From positions 170,001 to 234,000 of the forward strand of contig CAWZYM010000229.1 in assembly GCA_963966185.1 (NCBI GenBank): a stretch of 64,000 nt of DNA. The letters are read 5' to 3'. Position 1 is the first letter of the stretch; each line of letters starts with the position of its first letter. The position numbers and the translations under genes were made by a program. The notes under the pieces are model-generated. The model saw nothing but the letters and a program-made list of their open reading frames with translations. It was not told where the DNA came from and made no database searches. The stretch comes from Rhabditoides inermis (lineage: Eukaryota > Nematoda > Chromadorea > Rhabditida > Rhabditidae). This document shows, piece by piece, positions 23,708-35,695 of this stretch.

Positions 23708-24836
23708 TCAGAACTGCTTGAGCACCTGGGGGATTCCCATCACCGCGCAGCTGCCAGCCAGAGTCGTCACCTGCAACAAGCGAGAATGAGTTTCATAATA
23801 CAGTATCTGGATACCGTAACCCGCCGTCTACAGTACCCCACCGGTACCTTCTTTTCGAATAGCAGGCACTGGCACGTCTGGCGCCACTTGGCCCCGGCTC
23901 CCTTGAACGTCTTGGCACAGTTGTCCATGGTCTCGGCGAAAGACGACGGAGACGGCAGCACGATGCCGCAACTGCAAAGGACAGAGTACAGTACTCCCTA
24001 TTCAATCTACCGTAACCCGACGTACCCCTTGTTGGCGTAGCAGGCGGCCATGCGCTTGTGGGTGCAGTGCTTGGCGCAGTGGGAGAACTTCTGGAAGACG
24101 TGGAAGTGCTTGTGCGCCTTCTGCCTGAACGCGCCTCCCTGAAACACAGCGGGTTACGGTATGAGTAGTGGAACTCGGATTACGGTACCTTGATGGTCTT
24201 GTTCCTGAAGTGGAATCCGCTGTACTGGTCGTAGTCGATCATCGGTACAAAGGCGGTCGTGTTTCCGGCGTTGCAGCTGCAATACGGTACATTAGGGTAC
24301 TGTATGTCGGAAGTATTGGCTACGGTACTCACATCTCTCCGATGTTGTCGCGCAGACAGATCTCGGCCTGGGTCATTCCATCCGCGTACTTCTCGAAGCA
24401 GGAGAGGAAGTGCGTCGTGTCCTTGCCGAAAACTGAACAGGGGGTACGGTAAGTAGAATCGGGATACGGTACTGTGATCTAGGCTACGGTACTCACTTCC
24501 GAGGGTGGCGTCGCACTCATCGAAGCAGGTGGTGATGTTCTTGAAGGCGTTATCGCGACAGTCGGCCGTCTCCTCACACGTGCATTGACGGATCTGCAAG
24601 GGAAGAGCGGATGGAATGTGCACATGCTGGCAGGTACTCACTGTGCCAATAGCAGCCTGGGTGGTCGTGGTAGGAGTGGTGGTGGATACGGTAGTGGACG
24701 AGGGCACAGTCGAGGACGAGAAGTGGGCGACGGTGGGGGAAGCGGCAGGAGTAGATCCAGCAGTGGTGGGTCTACTGGGAGTGGTGGGTCCGGCGAGGGC
24801 GGGAGCCGCGAGGAGGATGAGGAGGAGGAGATGCAT
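23708..24836 (-). CDS. Secreted Ser/Thr-rich, cysteine-rich protein
   Basis: Seven exons (24836-24642, 24593-24497, 24432-24333, 24276-24189, 24138-24026, 23971-23848, 23770-23708) join in phase to 259 residues. Residues 1-15 (MHLLLLILLAAPALA) are a signal peptide. Residues 16-65 are a mucin-like Thr/Ser/Pro stretch likely O-glycosylated. The rest has about 15 cysteines spread in helical-looking segments (QCTCEETADC, TCFDECDATLG, HFLSCFEKYAD, CAKHCTHKRMAACY, TCQCLL), a layout like nematode secreted Cys-rich proteins of the chondroitin-proteoglycan or egg-coat kind; that link is a guess. Almost every intron carries TACGGTA/TACCGTA words. A TATA/CArG box lies 31 bp upstream of the ATG. Confidence 0.75.
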
Positions 24837-24866
24837 GGTGATCTGCCTGTCTCGTCCCCGCCGCGA

Positions 24867-24876
24867 CCTTATAAGG
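24867..24876 (-). promoter_or_regulatory. TATA / CArG-like box ccttataagg
   Basis: Palindromic ccttataagg fits both a TATA element and the SRF/MADS CC(A/T)6GG consensus. It sits 31 bases before the ATG of the secreted Cys-rich gene, so the 5' UTR would be very short. Confidence 0.55.
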
Positions 24877-25942
24877 GGACCATCCCCGGAGGGGTCAGCG
24901 CGCGCGGGAGCCGGCGGGCCTATACCGCCACACTCAACGCGGACTCTGCTGGAAGCGTGCGACCCGAGGCATGTGAACAGAGAGAGATGTAACTTGTACT
25001 CACCGCTGAGTTGGACGAACTCGTCATAAGCACGTTCTCTCTCCCAATCAATCGATAAGCGATCGATACAGGCGAAGGCGGCTTCTATGTGCAAGACGAT
25101 TGTGCTCGCTGCGACGAGAAATTTTTATTCACTCATTTGATTTTCTCGGCACGCTATTATGAATGGTAGAATACTGACTTTAAATTTAAATGTTGTTATG
25201 ATCCTACTACCTCTCATATTGGTGCTCGCAATAAGTTGCGCGCGGTGGGGTAGATCAAAGGAAGACGGAGAGTCATTTCTCGGCAATAGCGCGCAAAACA
25301 AGAAAGGCAGACGGTTATGACGCCGTATTTCGAACTGCAAGCGAGGTAGATCGAAAACTATCGCTCTGGCGCATACTATATAACTTCTCCCAATATCAAT
25401 GAAGAGGCCGTGTGTTGCTCTGATCCGCATCATGTCGAGGGTAGACTCGCAAATCACGTTCACTAATATGACGACAACCATCAGGTAGGTGGATAACAAC
25501 AACTAAACGCCACGAAACTTAGCCTACTAGGCGATAGCAAGACTTGAAAGCAAGGCTCTGCGAAAAGGTAATGTGGATTCAAGAAAAGGTAAATCACGCA
25601 CATGTACAAAACGCTTTATAGTAGATAAAAAATAATGCAAGAATACATCTCAACATACGCTTCACTATATTGAGCGGATCTATCCACAAATTTTCACGAA
25701 AAACAGTATACAATATCGGAGACACACACATGGGCAACGGATTGGGTCGGAGAGGGGAGAGAGAGGAGGAGGAGGGACACCGGTATAGTAGTCGAATAGT
25801 ACAGAGAGTGGACATCACGTCATCTCAATCACTTTCTAAATACGGTGATCTAACCGTCTATTCTTGCTTTGCGCGCTAATGCCACTGTCTGTCTTGCTCT
25901 GATCTACCGAGCGCGACTTGATGGGTGGATGGGTGGATGATG
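24877..25942. other. Intergenic region, no gene recognised
   Basis: About 1.07 kb upstream of the secreted Cys-rich gene and downstream of the VAMP7-like gene. Several ORFs of 60-125 codons occur on both strands but none has a signal, domain or usable exon structure. It is mostly of mixed composition with no strong repeat. Confidence 0.4.
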
Positions 25943-28044
25943 TCACTTCTTGTCGAAGACTCCGGCCGCGGCGAGAATGATGAGGATGACAATGGCAATG
26001 ACAACGAGGGTGAAGACGATGGAGATGATCGTCCACTTGGCATTCAACATACAGAACTTGCGCTGCACACGGCGCGCCGTCGTCTTGAACGTGGCCGACT
26101 GGAATGACGGTAAGCTTTCTCTCTCTCCCTCTCTCCCTCCTACCTCCCTCCCCCTCTCTCTCTCCCTCTCTCTCTCTCTCCTTCTCCCCCTCCCTCCCTT
26201 TCTCCCCCCCCCTCTCTCTCCTTCTCCCCCTCCCTCCCTCTCCACCCACCGACGCGGCCAGGTCGTCGGTCCTCTGTTCAATGTTGTCGAGTCGCTCGCC
26301 CCGCTCCAGAATACGCTCAATGTTTTCCGACATTACCTGAAAAAAGAAATAATCGTGAAATTTCAAAACTCGGGAAAAATGATGGGATCTGTTCAAAATT
26401 GCTCCCTGACAGTACGTTAGAGTGAATCAGGAGGGACATAGGCTTCCTGGTGTGTTACTGTGTCTCTATAATCTCTTGTCAGATAAAGATTATTGTTATT
26501 ATAGGAGATGAGTGACGAGTGCCCTGTCCGCTCACCGTGCGAACGTCGTTGACCTGCTGCCTCAGCTGGTCCACCTTCTCCGGCTGTCCGGAAGAGCCCT
26601 TCGCTGCCTCCGCCATCTGCAAACGTAGGCGTGATAACGATAATCACATTCATACGATAAGGTATAATATGGTGAACATTGTTAACTCATAAAAGGATCC
26701 AATGATGAAAAAGAAGAAATTGGAAAATAAACTGCAGCACATATATGAACTCGAGTTGAAGCGTATGTACTGCGTAAAATGCTAGGAAGACAGATTTCGA
26801 AACAACTCTTATCGAACGACTACAGAAACCAAAGCATTTCTCACAACATATCACACGCCAAGTCACATGCATGATTCAACAACTCAAAGACAAGTGACAA
26901 ATCTACTCTCGAACAAGCACGCTGCACATTACCATAAACCATAAATGGCCTTTCCTCTCTCTCCCCCTCTCCCTCTATACCGCCCTCTCTACCAAATCTC
27001 CACGACAACCCACGTATACAAATAGCCAGAGGAGCGATTATGGAAACACATAGAGCGTGCAGAGTGGGAGCAGACTCTTTCTACTACTCTCCTCCTCCTC
27101 TCCTCCTCCTCCTCTTTCCCTCTCCTTTTCGACCTGCCCAGCGGAACCTGGGAACTCGGTGAGACAGACACGAGAGAGTGTGCGCATGCGAGAGAGGCAG
27201 ACGGAGGGTGCTCAAACACACTCGACGACCGGATGTATGGGGGAAATGTATCCAATTGGAAGAGCAATGGGGACAACCCGAAACTGGCATCGAGGTCAGA
27301 ACTCGATTGACGAAAGAAGTGTGGAGGAAGAAAGAGGCACTATTATACAAATCTGATTGAACAGGTGATCGAAAAGGGCCAGCGAATTACTAATAAATCG
27401 CGTGAAAAGGTTGTATTGTCGAGTATTGTTGACGCGAAAGGGCGTCAGATTGAGGGATAGAGGTGGAGGGTGATAGGGAGAGGAAGAAAGGGAGAGGGGG
27501 GGGGGGGAGGGAGAGAGAGGGGGTGGAGGGAGAAGGAGAGATAGAACTGTACTGAGGTCTAAACCTCGCGTGACCGCAATATGATTCACAATCCACAATC
27601 CACAATCACTCGCCCGCAAAAATTCCGGACACGAAAAAGAGTGGTATGCAAGCAAGCGGCACACCCAATGGAGCATGGGACAATTCAGGCACAGTGATGA
27701 CTCATCCCCTAACCATCATTCCACAGCATCTGACCTTTCACAAGTCACAAGATGTCGGCAATGAATAACTTTTCTCAGTAAGGCACTAATTAAACTACAA
27801 ATTTGAATTCTTTTCATTATAATTATTGTAAAAATACAGAACCATTCCTGTCTCCAACTTATAGCTATAGCGACAATATAAAAAATGGCTATGAAACTCG
27901 AGACAATGCAAACACACGTAAAGGCATTGCAAAGGTGAAAAATGCTACTATATGCATAGAACGGGGGTAAAATGGCAAGCTACAATCATCTCACTCCTGC
28001 CACACTCAATCTTCACTCGCTAGTCAAACAGACCTCCCTCCACT

Positions 28045-28076
<32 letters not shown>

Positions 28077-29966
28077 CGTCTCTCTCTCACCCTCACTGTC
28101 ACAGTTACTCAAACAATTCACCACGAACAAACTTTCCATGGCACCTCACCTAAATTCTACAAATACAAACGCACAAGAGTCGAAATTGCGCTCACCTTGG
28201 ATATGTTGGCTTCCATGGTGCGCAGGTTGAAACGACATGTGAGGTCAGTTGGAGCCACCCGCATCTCCACTCTACCAACCACCACTACACCCTAACAACC
28301 AGCCCATACCACAGTACACTTCTTCCACTAAACCCTCTCAACTTTTTAGTGATTGTACTAAACTGGTAACCCTCACCGTGATTGTTTCCGGTGGCGGCGG
28401 TCGCGCGGCGGCGGCAAATTGGTTAGTCATAGCAAGGTAAGTCGCACTCTACGCGCAATGCTACACTATCGCAAAAACACTCCCCATAAATACGACTGAT
28501 ATCGCAAAATGTTCTGAAAGACATGGCAAACATCAACAAGTTGGCATGATCATAAATGGACAATCAGAGAACGTTGACAGTTAGAAAGAAATCGACATAG
28601 TACGACGACTCGCAGAGAAGTCATGCGCTTTCACCTGCACTACACTCCTCCACTCTGTCCTATCACCAAGCACTGATAGGCAGAGGGGAGAGAGTGTGGT
28701 GAAGGGAGAGGGTGAACAGACGAGAAGAGACGAGGAGATTACAGTGCCGGGGTGAGTCAACAAGTAAACGGCACCTCGACGCTCACACAAACATTGGAAA
28801 ATAGTGATGTGAGAAGGGGAATAAGGAGAAGAGAGCGAGAGAAGAAGTATTGACTTTCATATGTGAATAGTCAAAATCTTGTTTGATAATCCCAGACACC
28901 AAATCAGTATAGAAAACAACAATCTGTGTATGACAAGAGAGAAAGCGCGAACGCGAAGCTAACATAGCTGATCAATCATAGACATAACATGTTACTGGAA
29001 TGTCAAAGTCGAACCATGTCAACGTGACGTCACGAGACGTTACCGGAACAAAACCATACACAAATTCCACAAAACAACCTAAACCCTTCAACTCATATAA
29101 CATATACCTAATACAAATCCATAACGCTATAGCCTTCGCCAGAATGATAGTGATAGCCTTCCAATCTATTTCGTTTTCTGACTCTCTTGTTTCCCGATTT
29201 CAGCGAGCTGACTCTCGTTTTTCACTGATCTTTTCCACATGGCGCGACGTATTCTCGAGAATAAGAATATAAATTTAACTACTGTAGGTGAACAACTTGA
29301 TCTTCATACAAAAATTTAGGTTACATTAGGAGAATAATTTAAATCTCCTCGCAAAAATATGTAGACTATGAATCCTCACCAGCACTCCCGTGAGCTTGGG
29401 TTCGATGTGTGGCTGGAGTTCGTGGTCGGCCGCCTGCGGGAGAAGCATCAACAGCTGCGCCTCCATCAGGACAGAGGCCTGCAAGGAGGAAACTCTCTTT
29501 CTCTCCTTCTCCGCTCTCTCTCCCTCTCTCTCTCACCCTCTCTCACCCTCTCTCTCACTCTCTCTCTCTCTCGCTCTCTCTCTACCTCTATCTCTCCCTC
29601 TCTTTCTCTCTCTCTTTCTCCCCCTCTCTCCCCCCTCTCTCTCTCCCTTCTCTCTCTCTCTCTTCCTCCCCCTCTCTCTCTCCCTCCCTCCCCCCTCTCT
29701 CTCCCCCTTCTCTCTCTCTCTTCCTCCCCCTCTCTCCCTCCCTCCCCTCTCTCTCCCTTCTCTCTCTCTTCCTCCCCCTCTCTCCCCCCCTCCCCCCCTC
29801 TCTCTCCCTTCTCTCTCTCTCTTCCTTCTTCTCTTTATCTCATTCTCATTCGTCACCCTCCCTACCTGCACGTCTATGATAGCCCTCTGTGCGCGCTCCT
29901 TGACCAGCGCCAAACCAGACTCACTCGCGCGCTCTGCAACAGAGAATAGAGGGAAAGAGAGAGAGA

Positions 29967-30008
<42 letters not shown>

Positions 30009-32186
30009 CTCTCACCCGACACGACGACGAATACGAGTGGACACGGCTCGCCCACCGACACCGAGTAGTGCAGCTGGTGTCTGAACATCACACCAATCAT
30101 AGCAAGTCAACGAGTTGCTCCGAAAATACAAAACATCGGAGAAATATGCAGCATCCTTGGAGCACATTCAAAAGACGCAACCATATCCAACTCTTCCACC
30201 TCCCATGCAATAACCACGCTAGTAGTAATTGCTCTGTTCACCCCTAATCAATGAGCCACTCCTCCTCCACTCACCCTCCGAGCTCGACGACGCCGTCGCA
30301 GTGGCAGTCGGTGCGGATGCGGGCGCGCGAGAGGGCGGCAAGGACATCCACATCCGAGGGAGAAGGGGAGGAGAACGAGGAGGAGGAGTAGGAGGAGGAG
30401 GGGGTGTCCTGCAAGGGGAATATGAGATGGAGAAGGGGAAGTGAATCAAGGAATCAGACTACAATCTACACTATGCAGAATTCCTTTATGAGGAAAACAA
30501 AACGAAGAGGGGGACTTTGTTCAGTCGCTTGTGATTGTTTGTATTTGTATTGGTTTCCGCGAGTTGTTTTATATCACGTGTTGAAGAATAATAGTATACG
30601 TTTCTAAGATTTTATGACACCAAAAAATGAGAATCTGCACAATAAAAAGGTAAAGGTAAAGGTTTCCCCCCGATTCAAGAGATTCACTCTGCGGAGGGGG
30701 TCGAAGGAGGACCATGGCACTACACCATAGCCCAACGATTTTCCAACGACAGTATCTGGACTATTTTCGCAATAATGCGCCCGTGGATGGCCTACCCTGC
30801 GGGTCACCTTCGCAGCAGACTGCTACCAATTTATCACCTTGGTACGGTCAAGCGCCCGGGAGGGGGATCGAACCCCCGACCCACCGAGTATAGCGGACAT
30901 CGCTAACCACTACACTACGCGGTGCTGCACAATCACTCACTCACTCACTCCTCGGCCGATTCTCCGTAGATCATCTGGAGCATTGTCGCTCCTTAGCCGG
31001 CGAGCATCGTGTGAACCAGTTCTGACCACTTGACGCGGTCTTATGTCCATAACAGCGTCCATCCACTGCCCGTTGCGAGTGTTCCAAGCTCTGCGGAACG
31101 AAGTGTCTCTCGAGGTAAACTTGGCGCGCACGGCAGGCAGGCGTGGACCCGACATCCTCCTTCAGCTTCTCGTCCCATGTGGCGCGTTTCCTTCCTGGGC
31201 CTCGTCTCCACTCCGGCGGAGGTAGTGTGAGCGCAGCTTGCTTCACAATCCGATGGTCTTCTCGTCGCAGCACGTGTCCCAAGAGACGAACTCTCGTTGC
31301 CGCCACTTGCCGCGAGGGGGTGGGCAGCTTGGACTTTTTTTTGCGCAGGAGACGGGAGTAGATGTTGTTTACATCCCGATACAACTGCGAGTTGTGGCGA
31401 CGGTTTGGGTAGAAGTAGCCTAACATCCGGCGCAAGAATCTGCGTTTCGCCGTATCCAGCTTCTCCTCGAGCTTCTTATTGCGAGCCCGAGTACCGGATC
31501 CGTAGAGCATCGCAGGTCGGATGGCGGTGAGGTAGATCCGCAGCTTGACGTGATTGGCGACGCTCGATCTCCACTGCACAATGCAGCATTTAATTGCTTA
31601 CACAATGCAGCATTTAATTGCCAACCGTTTAGATTATATGCAGCACATACAATGATTGATATCAATACTCCCTCAATTCAGGACATTGAATAATATACAT
31701 CTTACGTTTCATATCAAAGATGAAACCATGGACCTTCCAGAGAGTAGAACTGAATAACGAAGTCGAGCACAAACTATAGCGATTTCACGCAAAGTGAATC
31801 GTGACACAGCATAATTCCGAAACAGCCATAAAAAATAATCATAATGACCGTACACCGTACTTTTTACAAAATTATCCAATCCAAACTCCAAGACCAACAA
31901 CGCCGAAATAAAAGATCTGTCACCTGTCACGATATTTTTCCGCCTATTTTTTGTGCACATCTCGTTAAAAAGCCCGTATAATAGTCGGAGTCGGAGTCAG
32001 ATCGAAAGTTCGTATGTACTTTTCACAATGCGATTTTATGAATTCGTAGAATGTGACCACCATATAAATATGATTGTTTATTATACGACTCAAACTACCC
32101 ACCGGGCTAACAGTAGATGAGGCGAGTACAATCAGCAGTCCACTGCCGGAGGGACGCAGGATAGCAGCGCCGCACAGACGGGTCAT
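25943..32186 (-). CDS. VAMP7: VAMP7-like longin R-SNARE
   Basis: Nine exons: 32186-32103, 30408-30275, 30080-30016, 29933-29866, 29478-29380, 28264-28196, 26616-26536, 26336-26250, 26098-25943, about 280 residues (VAMP7 is 220). The N-terminal half reads as a longin domain (SGLLIVLASS, VELGGHQLHYSVSVG, LVFVVVSERASESGLALVKERA). Residues about 175-230 are the SNARE helix, with zero-layer Arg in IERILERGERL and the VAMP7/8 block SATFKTTARRVQRKF; then one C-terminal membrane helix and FDKK. R-SNAREs of this type drive fusion with late endosomes, lysosomes and autophagosomes. A Ser/Pro insert (SSSYSSSSFSSPSPS) in the longin is unusual. The sixth exon has a weak acceptor and is the least certain. 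A shorter form starting at 26616 (MAEAAKGSSG) is possible. ATG101 lies 508 bp upstream on the same strand. Confidence 0.85.
26118..26245 (+). repeat. CT-rich tract in VAMP7 intron
   Basis: Almost pure C/T on the plus strand (GA on the coding strand) between the last two VAMP7 exons. It creates false ORFs on both strands. Confidence 0.8.
29507..29838 (+). repeat. Long CT-rich tract (about 330 bp)
   Basis: Nearly uninterrupted CTCTCT/CCCTCT sequence with an internal higher-order unit of about 40-50 bp (ttctctctctcttcctccccc recurring). It lies in a VAMP7-like intron, where the coding strand reads GA. The 156-285 codon ORFs across it are low-complexity artefacts. Confidence 0.85.
30640..31580 (-). 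mobile_element. 3' fragment of a second non-LTR retrotransposon
   Basis: The minus strand frame 31579-30971 (202 codons) reads as the C-terminal tail of a LINE reverse transcriptase: LYGSGTRARNKKLEEKLDTA, RRFLRRMLGYFYPN, VRLLGHVLRREDHRIVKQA and GPGRKRATWDEKLKEDV, the pattern of RTE/R4-like elements. The 3' untranslated part holds a tRNA-like segment and ends near 30640 in a short cctttacctttacc tandem tail, as many LINEs do. The element is inserted in the VAMP7-like gene's largest intron, in the same orientation as the gene. Different family from the 20-22.5 kb LINE. Confidence 0.75.
30838..30925 (-). repeat. tRNA-like segment within the LINE 3' end
   Basis: On the minus strand: gcgtagtgtagtggttagcg (A-box region) and, 25 bases later, gggggttcgatccccc, a perfect B box with T-stem. 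This looks tRNA-derived, though the 5' and 3' ends do not pair as a full acceptor stem. A related word occurs at 13690. Most likely a SINE or tRNA-like part of the retrotransposon tail rather than a working tRNA gene. Confidence 0.6.
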
Positions 32187-32411
32187 CTAATCAACTAATC
32201 GATAATCAATAAATCAATCAGTACCAATAAACAGATATCAAACCGATTGAACAACGGCTGATCTCAAAAGTCACACTTTGCACATATGAGAATCTTTATC
32301 CTGACAAGTCTGAGCGGAACCTTTTTCCTTTCACCAAAAATTCGATACAAAATCTCGAAAACGTACAAAAAACACAGAGCACAACTGAAAGAAGACTACA
32401 ATTGAAGAGGC

Positions 32412-32425
32412 GGGCGGGGCCAATC
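32412..32425 (-). promoter_or_regulatory. GC box joined to an inverted CCAAT box
   Basis: gggcggggccaatc, about 230 bases upstream of the VAMP7-like start. Adjacent GC and CCAAT elements are common in housekeeping promoters. It suggests the SNARE gene has its own promoter in addition to any read-through from ATG101. Confidence 0.45.
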
Positions 32426-32693
32426 AATCAACAATTGATACACACTGACCGCTATTATATACACTCTATGTACAGAGGCGCGAGCCGCGCTTATCACGCT
32501 CGCTACAGTATCACTCTAGACATTTCTAACTTTCTATATGCAAATGCGGAGGTGTGGATGAGGGACCAGAGGACATCACTCAGGAGAACAGCAACACCGA
32601 CTGCTGCTGTGACTATCGCAAAGGGGTGAGAGACCCGTGGAATGGAAAAGGAGGGGGTAAGCGATCGATAAATCAATCAATAAAGATGAAACC

Positions 32694-35650
32694 TCAGAAT
32701 GAGAGCGTGTCCTTGAGTATCTGCCGCACAGTGGCGATGCTCGTCTCGGTTTTGTTCACCTGAAAAAAAAACATTCAAATTTCAAATATCGCAATTCAAA
32801 ACAATCATGATATAACTACACTCAAGAAGAACATTCAGTTCGGTGGAACAGACCGAAAACTCAAAATGTTATTGTTGTTCTTGGAATATGAACAAAAATT
32901 AGAACACAACACCGAAAACTAATCAATAAATCAATAATAAATCAATCAATATGCGCACCTGCCCGGGCACGATGCTGGGGCGGGTGATCTTGTAGAGGTA
33001 GGGCTGGCAGTCGGAGAGGCTCGTGTCGAATATGTTGGCCAGGTCCGAGCGGGTCGGCATCTTCGGAAGGTACTGCGGACGGTTCACGTCCGCGCACATA
33101 GACAGAACCACCTGCAGAGAATAATTTATAATCAATGAATCAATAACGACCAGTAAAGATCAATATGTGGTTAGAGTGGAGAGAGCACAGAGATATCTAC
33201 ATACTGTCGCGCAAATTAAGGTGTGGCCAGTCTCTTAAAAAAGCTCTTGTGACACGTGCTATGATATGATAGCAATTTTGAACACAGTTTCAAAAAGACT
33301 GACCGTTACTTCACTGTTGTTTCTAGGGATAAAAAAAAGTGAAAACCACAAAAAAAAACACACTCACCTCTCCTAGGCGCTCTGCCACCGACTCGCGCAT
33401 ACGACTCATCTCGTCTGGAATCGAAGGAATCAGTCTCTTTTCCATTATCCTTCTCTCTCTTTCTCTCTCTCTCTCCCTCCCCCTCTCTCTCTCTCTCTCT
33501 ACCTCTCTCTTCTCCCCACTCACCCTCCGAGTGCACCCTGTATATGTCAAGGTAGATGTTCCACACCTCCCAGCTCACGTTCTCATCCGACAGTGGCCAG
33601 TGCCGCCGCCGCTTCTGGTAGAACTCGAGAGCCACGCATGTGGACAGCACAGCTTCTGCAGAGTAAGGGTAAACTAGATGGATCGCAGAAAAGCTGAGAA
33701 GCAGGTCATTTCTACGCAAGCGAGTAAGGTTAAACAAAATGAATCGTAGGAAATCATGAGTGATTGAATAAGACAACCCAGGACACCCCAATCAACATCG
33801 TGAATCGTATAACTAGCAGAACGCCATTGAAAATAAAACAGGTGATCAACAAGTCAACACCACCATGTACCTAGTACCGTCAATTAATCAATGAAATCAA
33901 ATTGCCCAGATGAATCAATCAAACAACCCGAACATGCGGACTGGCCCTTTGCAGCAGCATACCGGGCAAAAGTAACGAGGACAGCAGCAGCAACAACAAC
34001 AACAACAACCCGCACACGCGCACTGACCCTTTGCGGCCGCGCCCCTCCGGGGCTGTAGCCGCGCCGCCCGCTGCACATCGTCGGCCAGCGCGCACACCTC
34101 CTCATCCACGCGGGCAGCCAGCTCGGACGAGTTGACGCGCACCTGGACGGAGGCAGGTCACAATAAATCAAATCATTTCCTGGAACTGTCTTCGCCATCA
34201 AACATTGCTTCAAAGGCATTTTAAGGGTCTGTCAGTATGTCCTTAACATACATCAGTGTTTCACGTTTCCAACATAACAACATAACAAATCTCAATTGGT
34301 GACAACTGTAGTCATTATAGTAGAAGAGTGTCAGTGACAAACTATGAGCTACTTGAATATTGGATTTTTCCTGTATTGTTTGGCAACGTTTTCATAAATG
34401 CTAATTGATATCAAATTGATTGTTGAACAAAATTGCGTCATTCTGATCCCCCAGGTTTCCCTTTTCTTTTCATCTCCCCTCTCTCTTTCTCATCGCCCAT
34501 TGCATCAGACAGGAAGTCATTTCAAGAATATGTCAGAGACGACTAGCCCACATAGCAGAATCAATCGATCCACTCACACAATCACTTGCACATCTGATCT
34601 CACTGTTCACTGTCACAGTACTGTGACAAAAAAAATTCCAGATAATTCCAGCGAGGGAAAATTGCGAAAGTGTGATTATTTTTAATATTCACTAAGAACA
34701 ATATTAACATCAGCTATCAGCTACAACAGCCGTTTGAAATACGAAACCCTGGGGCGTTCACACCTGGCCCGACATCTAATCTCACTATCTCATCTAGACG
34801 ATTTCTTTGAACCCAAGTGGCACAAAATGCGAGCGGTCTCGGTGTCGGTGGCAAACGAATGAGCTCGTCTCTCACGTGCCTCCTCTTTCTTCTCCTGCGC
34901 CACTTGATCGGTCACTGATTGCGTCATAATCATACAGACCTCACTCCCCCTCTTCTCCCCCCTCCTCCCCCGTTGCTATAATGACAGCAGGTGTAGTAGG
35001 AGAGGAGGGTCAAAGCAGCCCTGAGAGTGCACATGCTAATCACGTGAATCCCTACAATCACAACATCCCTCTCGATCGCAAATACACTTCGCACTTCCGA
35101 ATGCCACGATTTTCAAGTTATATCGTGCCGAGTCGAGCAGAGTACACGCCCGTTTAGGGTGTACTCACATCGATTGAGAGCTCGCTTCGGTACTAGTATG
35201 TTGTTGTCGCCCGCGGACGGGTCCAGTTTTTGTTTGCCGGTTTGCACACCGAGCTGCATTTGAAATCAAAACATACGGAGGGCGCATTCTAATTCCAGCC
35301 GAGCGCAGCTGTCCCCACAAGTTGTCTCACTCATCAAGAGTCCACGGTCACTATAGATATTCAAAGATCTACTCACTCCCGAAGAGTACACTAGTTGCAC
35401 GGGTGCTGTAAAACACAGAGAGCGCCGATCAGCTGACTGGATCACTGGAGATGCAGTGCAGTGTGTGTGTGTGTGTGTGTCTGTTTGCATCTCTCAGAAA
35501 CACACACACAGGTGAAGCATGATATTTCTTCGGTCGATCGATACTGTGCTCAGTGAGCCTAGAGTTGCAACAAAGGGCGGCGGCGGTGGGTTGTCTGGTC
35601 TCATGTCGGCACGTGATGTCCCGTGCTGATGCGCACGTGATACGCAACGT

Positions 35651-35695
<45 letters not shown>

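Noticed and set aside
25950..26420. Plus-strand ORF of 156 codons
   Set aside because: Shadow of the VAMP7-like exons plus a CT tract; no start context or domain.
29390..30247. 285-codon plus-strand ORF (and a 193-codon overlap)
   Set aside because: It is almost entirely Ser/Leu/Pro from a CT microsatellite and overlaps VAMP7-like exons on the other strand.
30838..30925. Functional tRNA gene
   Set aside because: The B box is perfect, but acceptor-stem ends do not pair and it sits inside a LINE 3' end.
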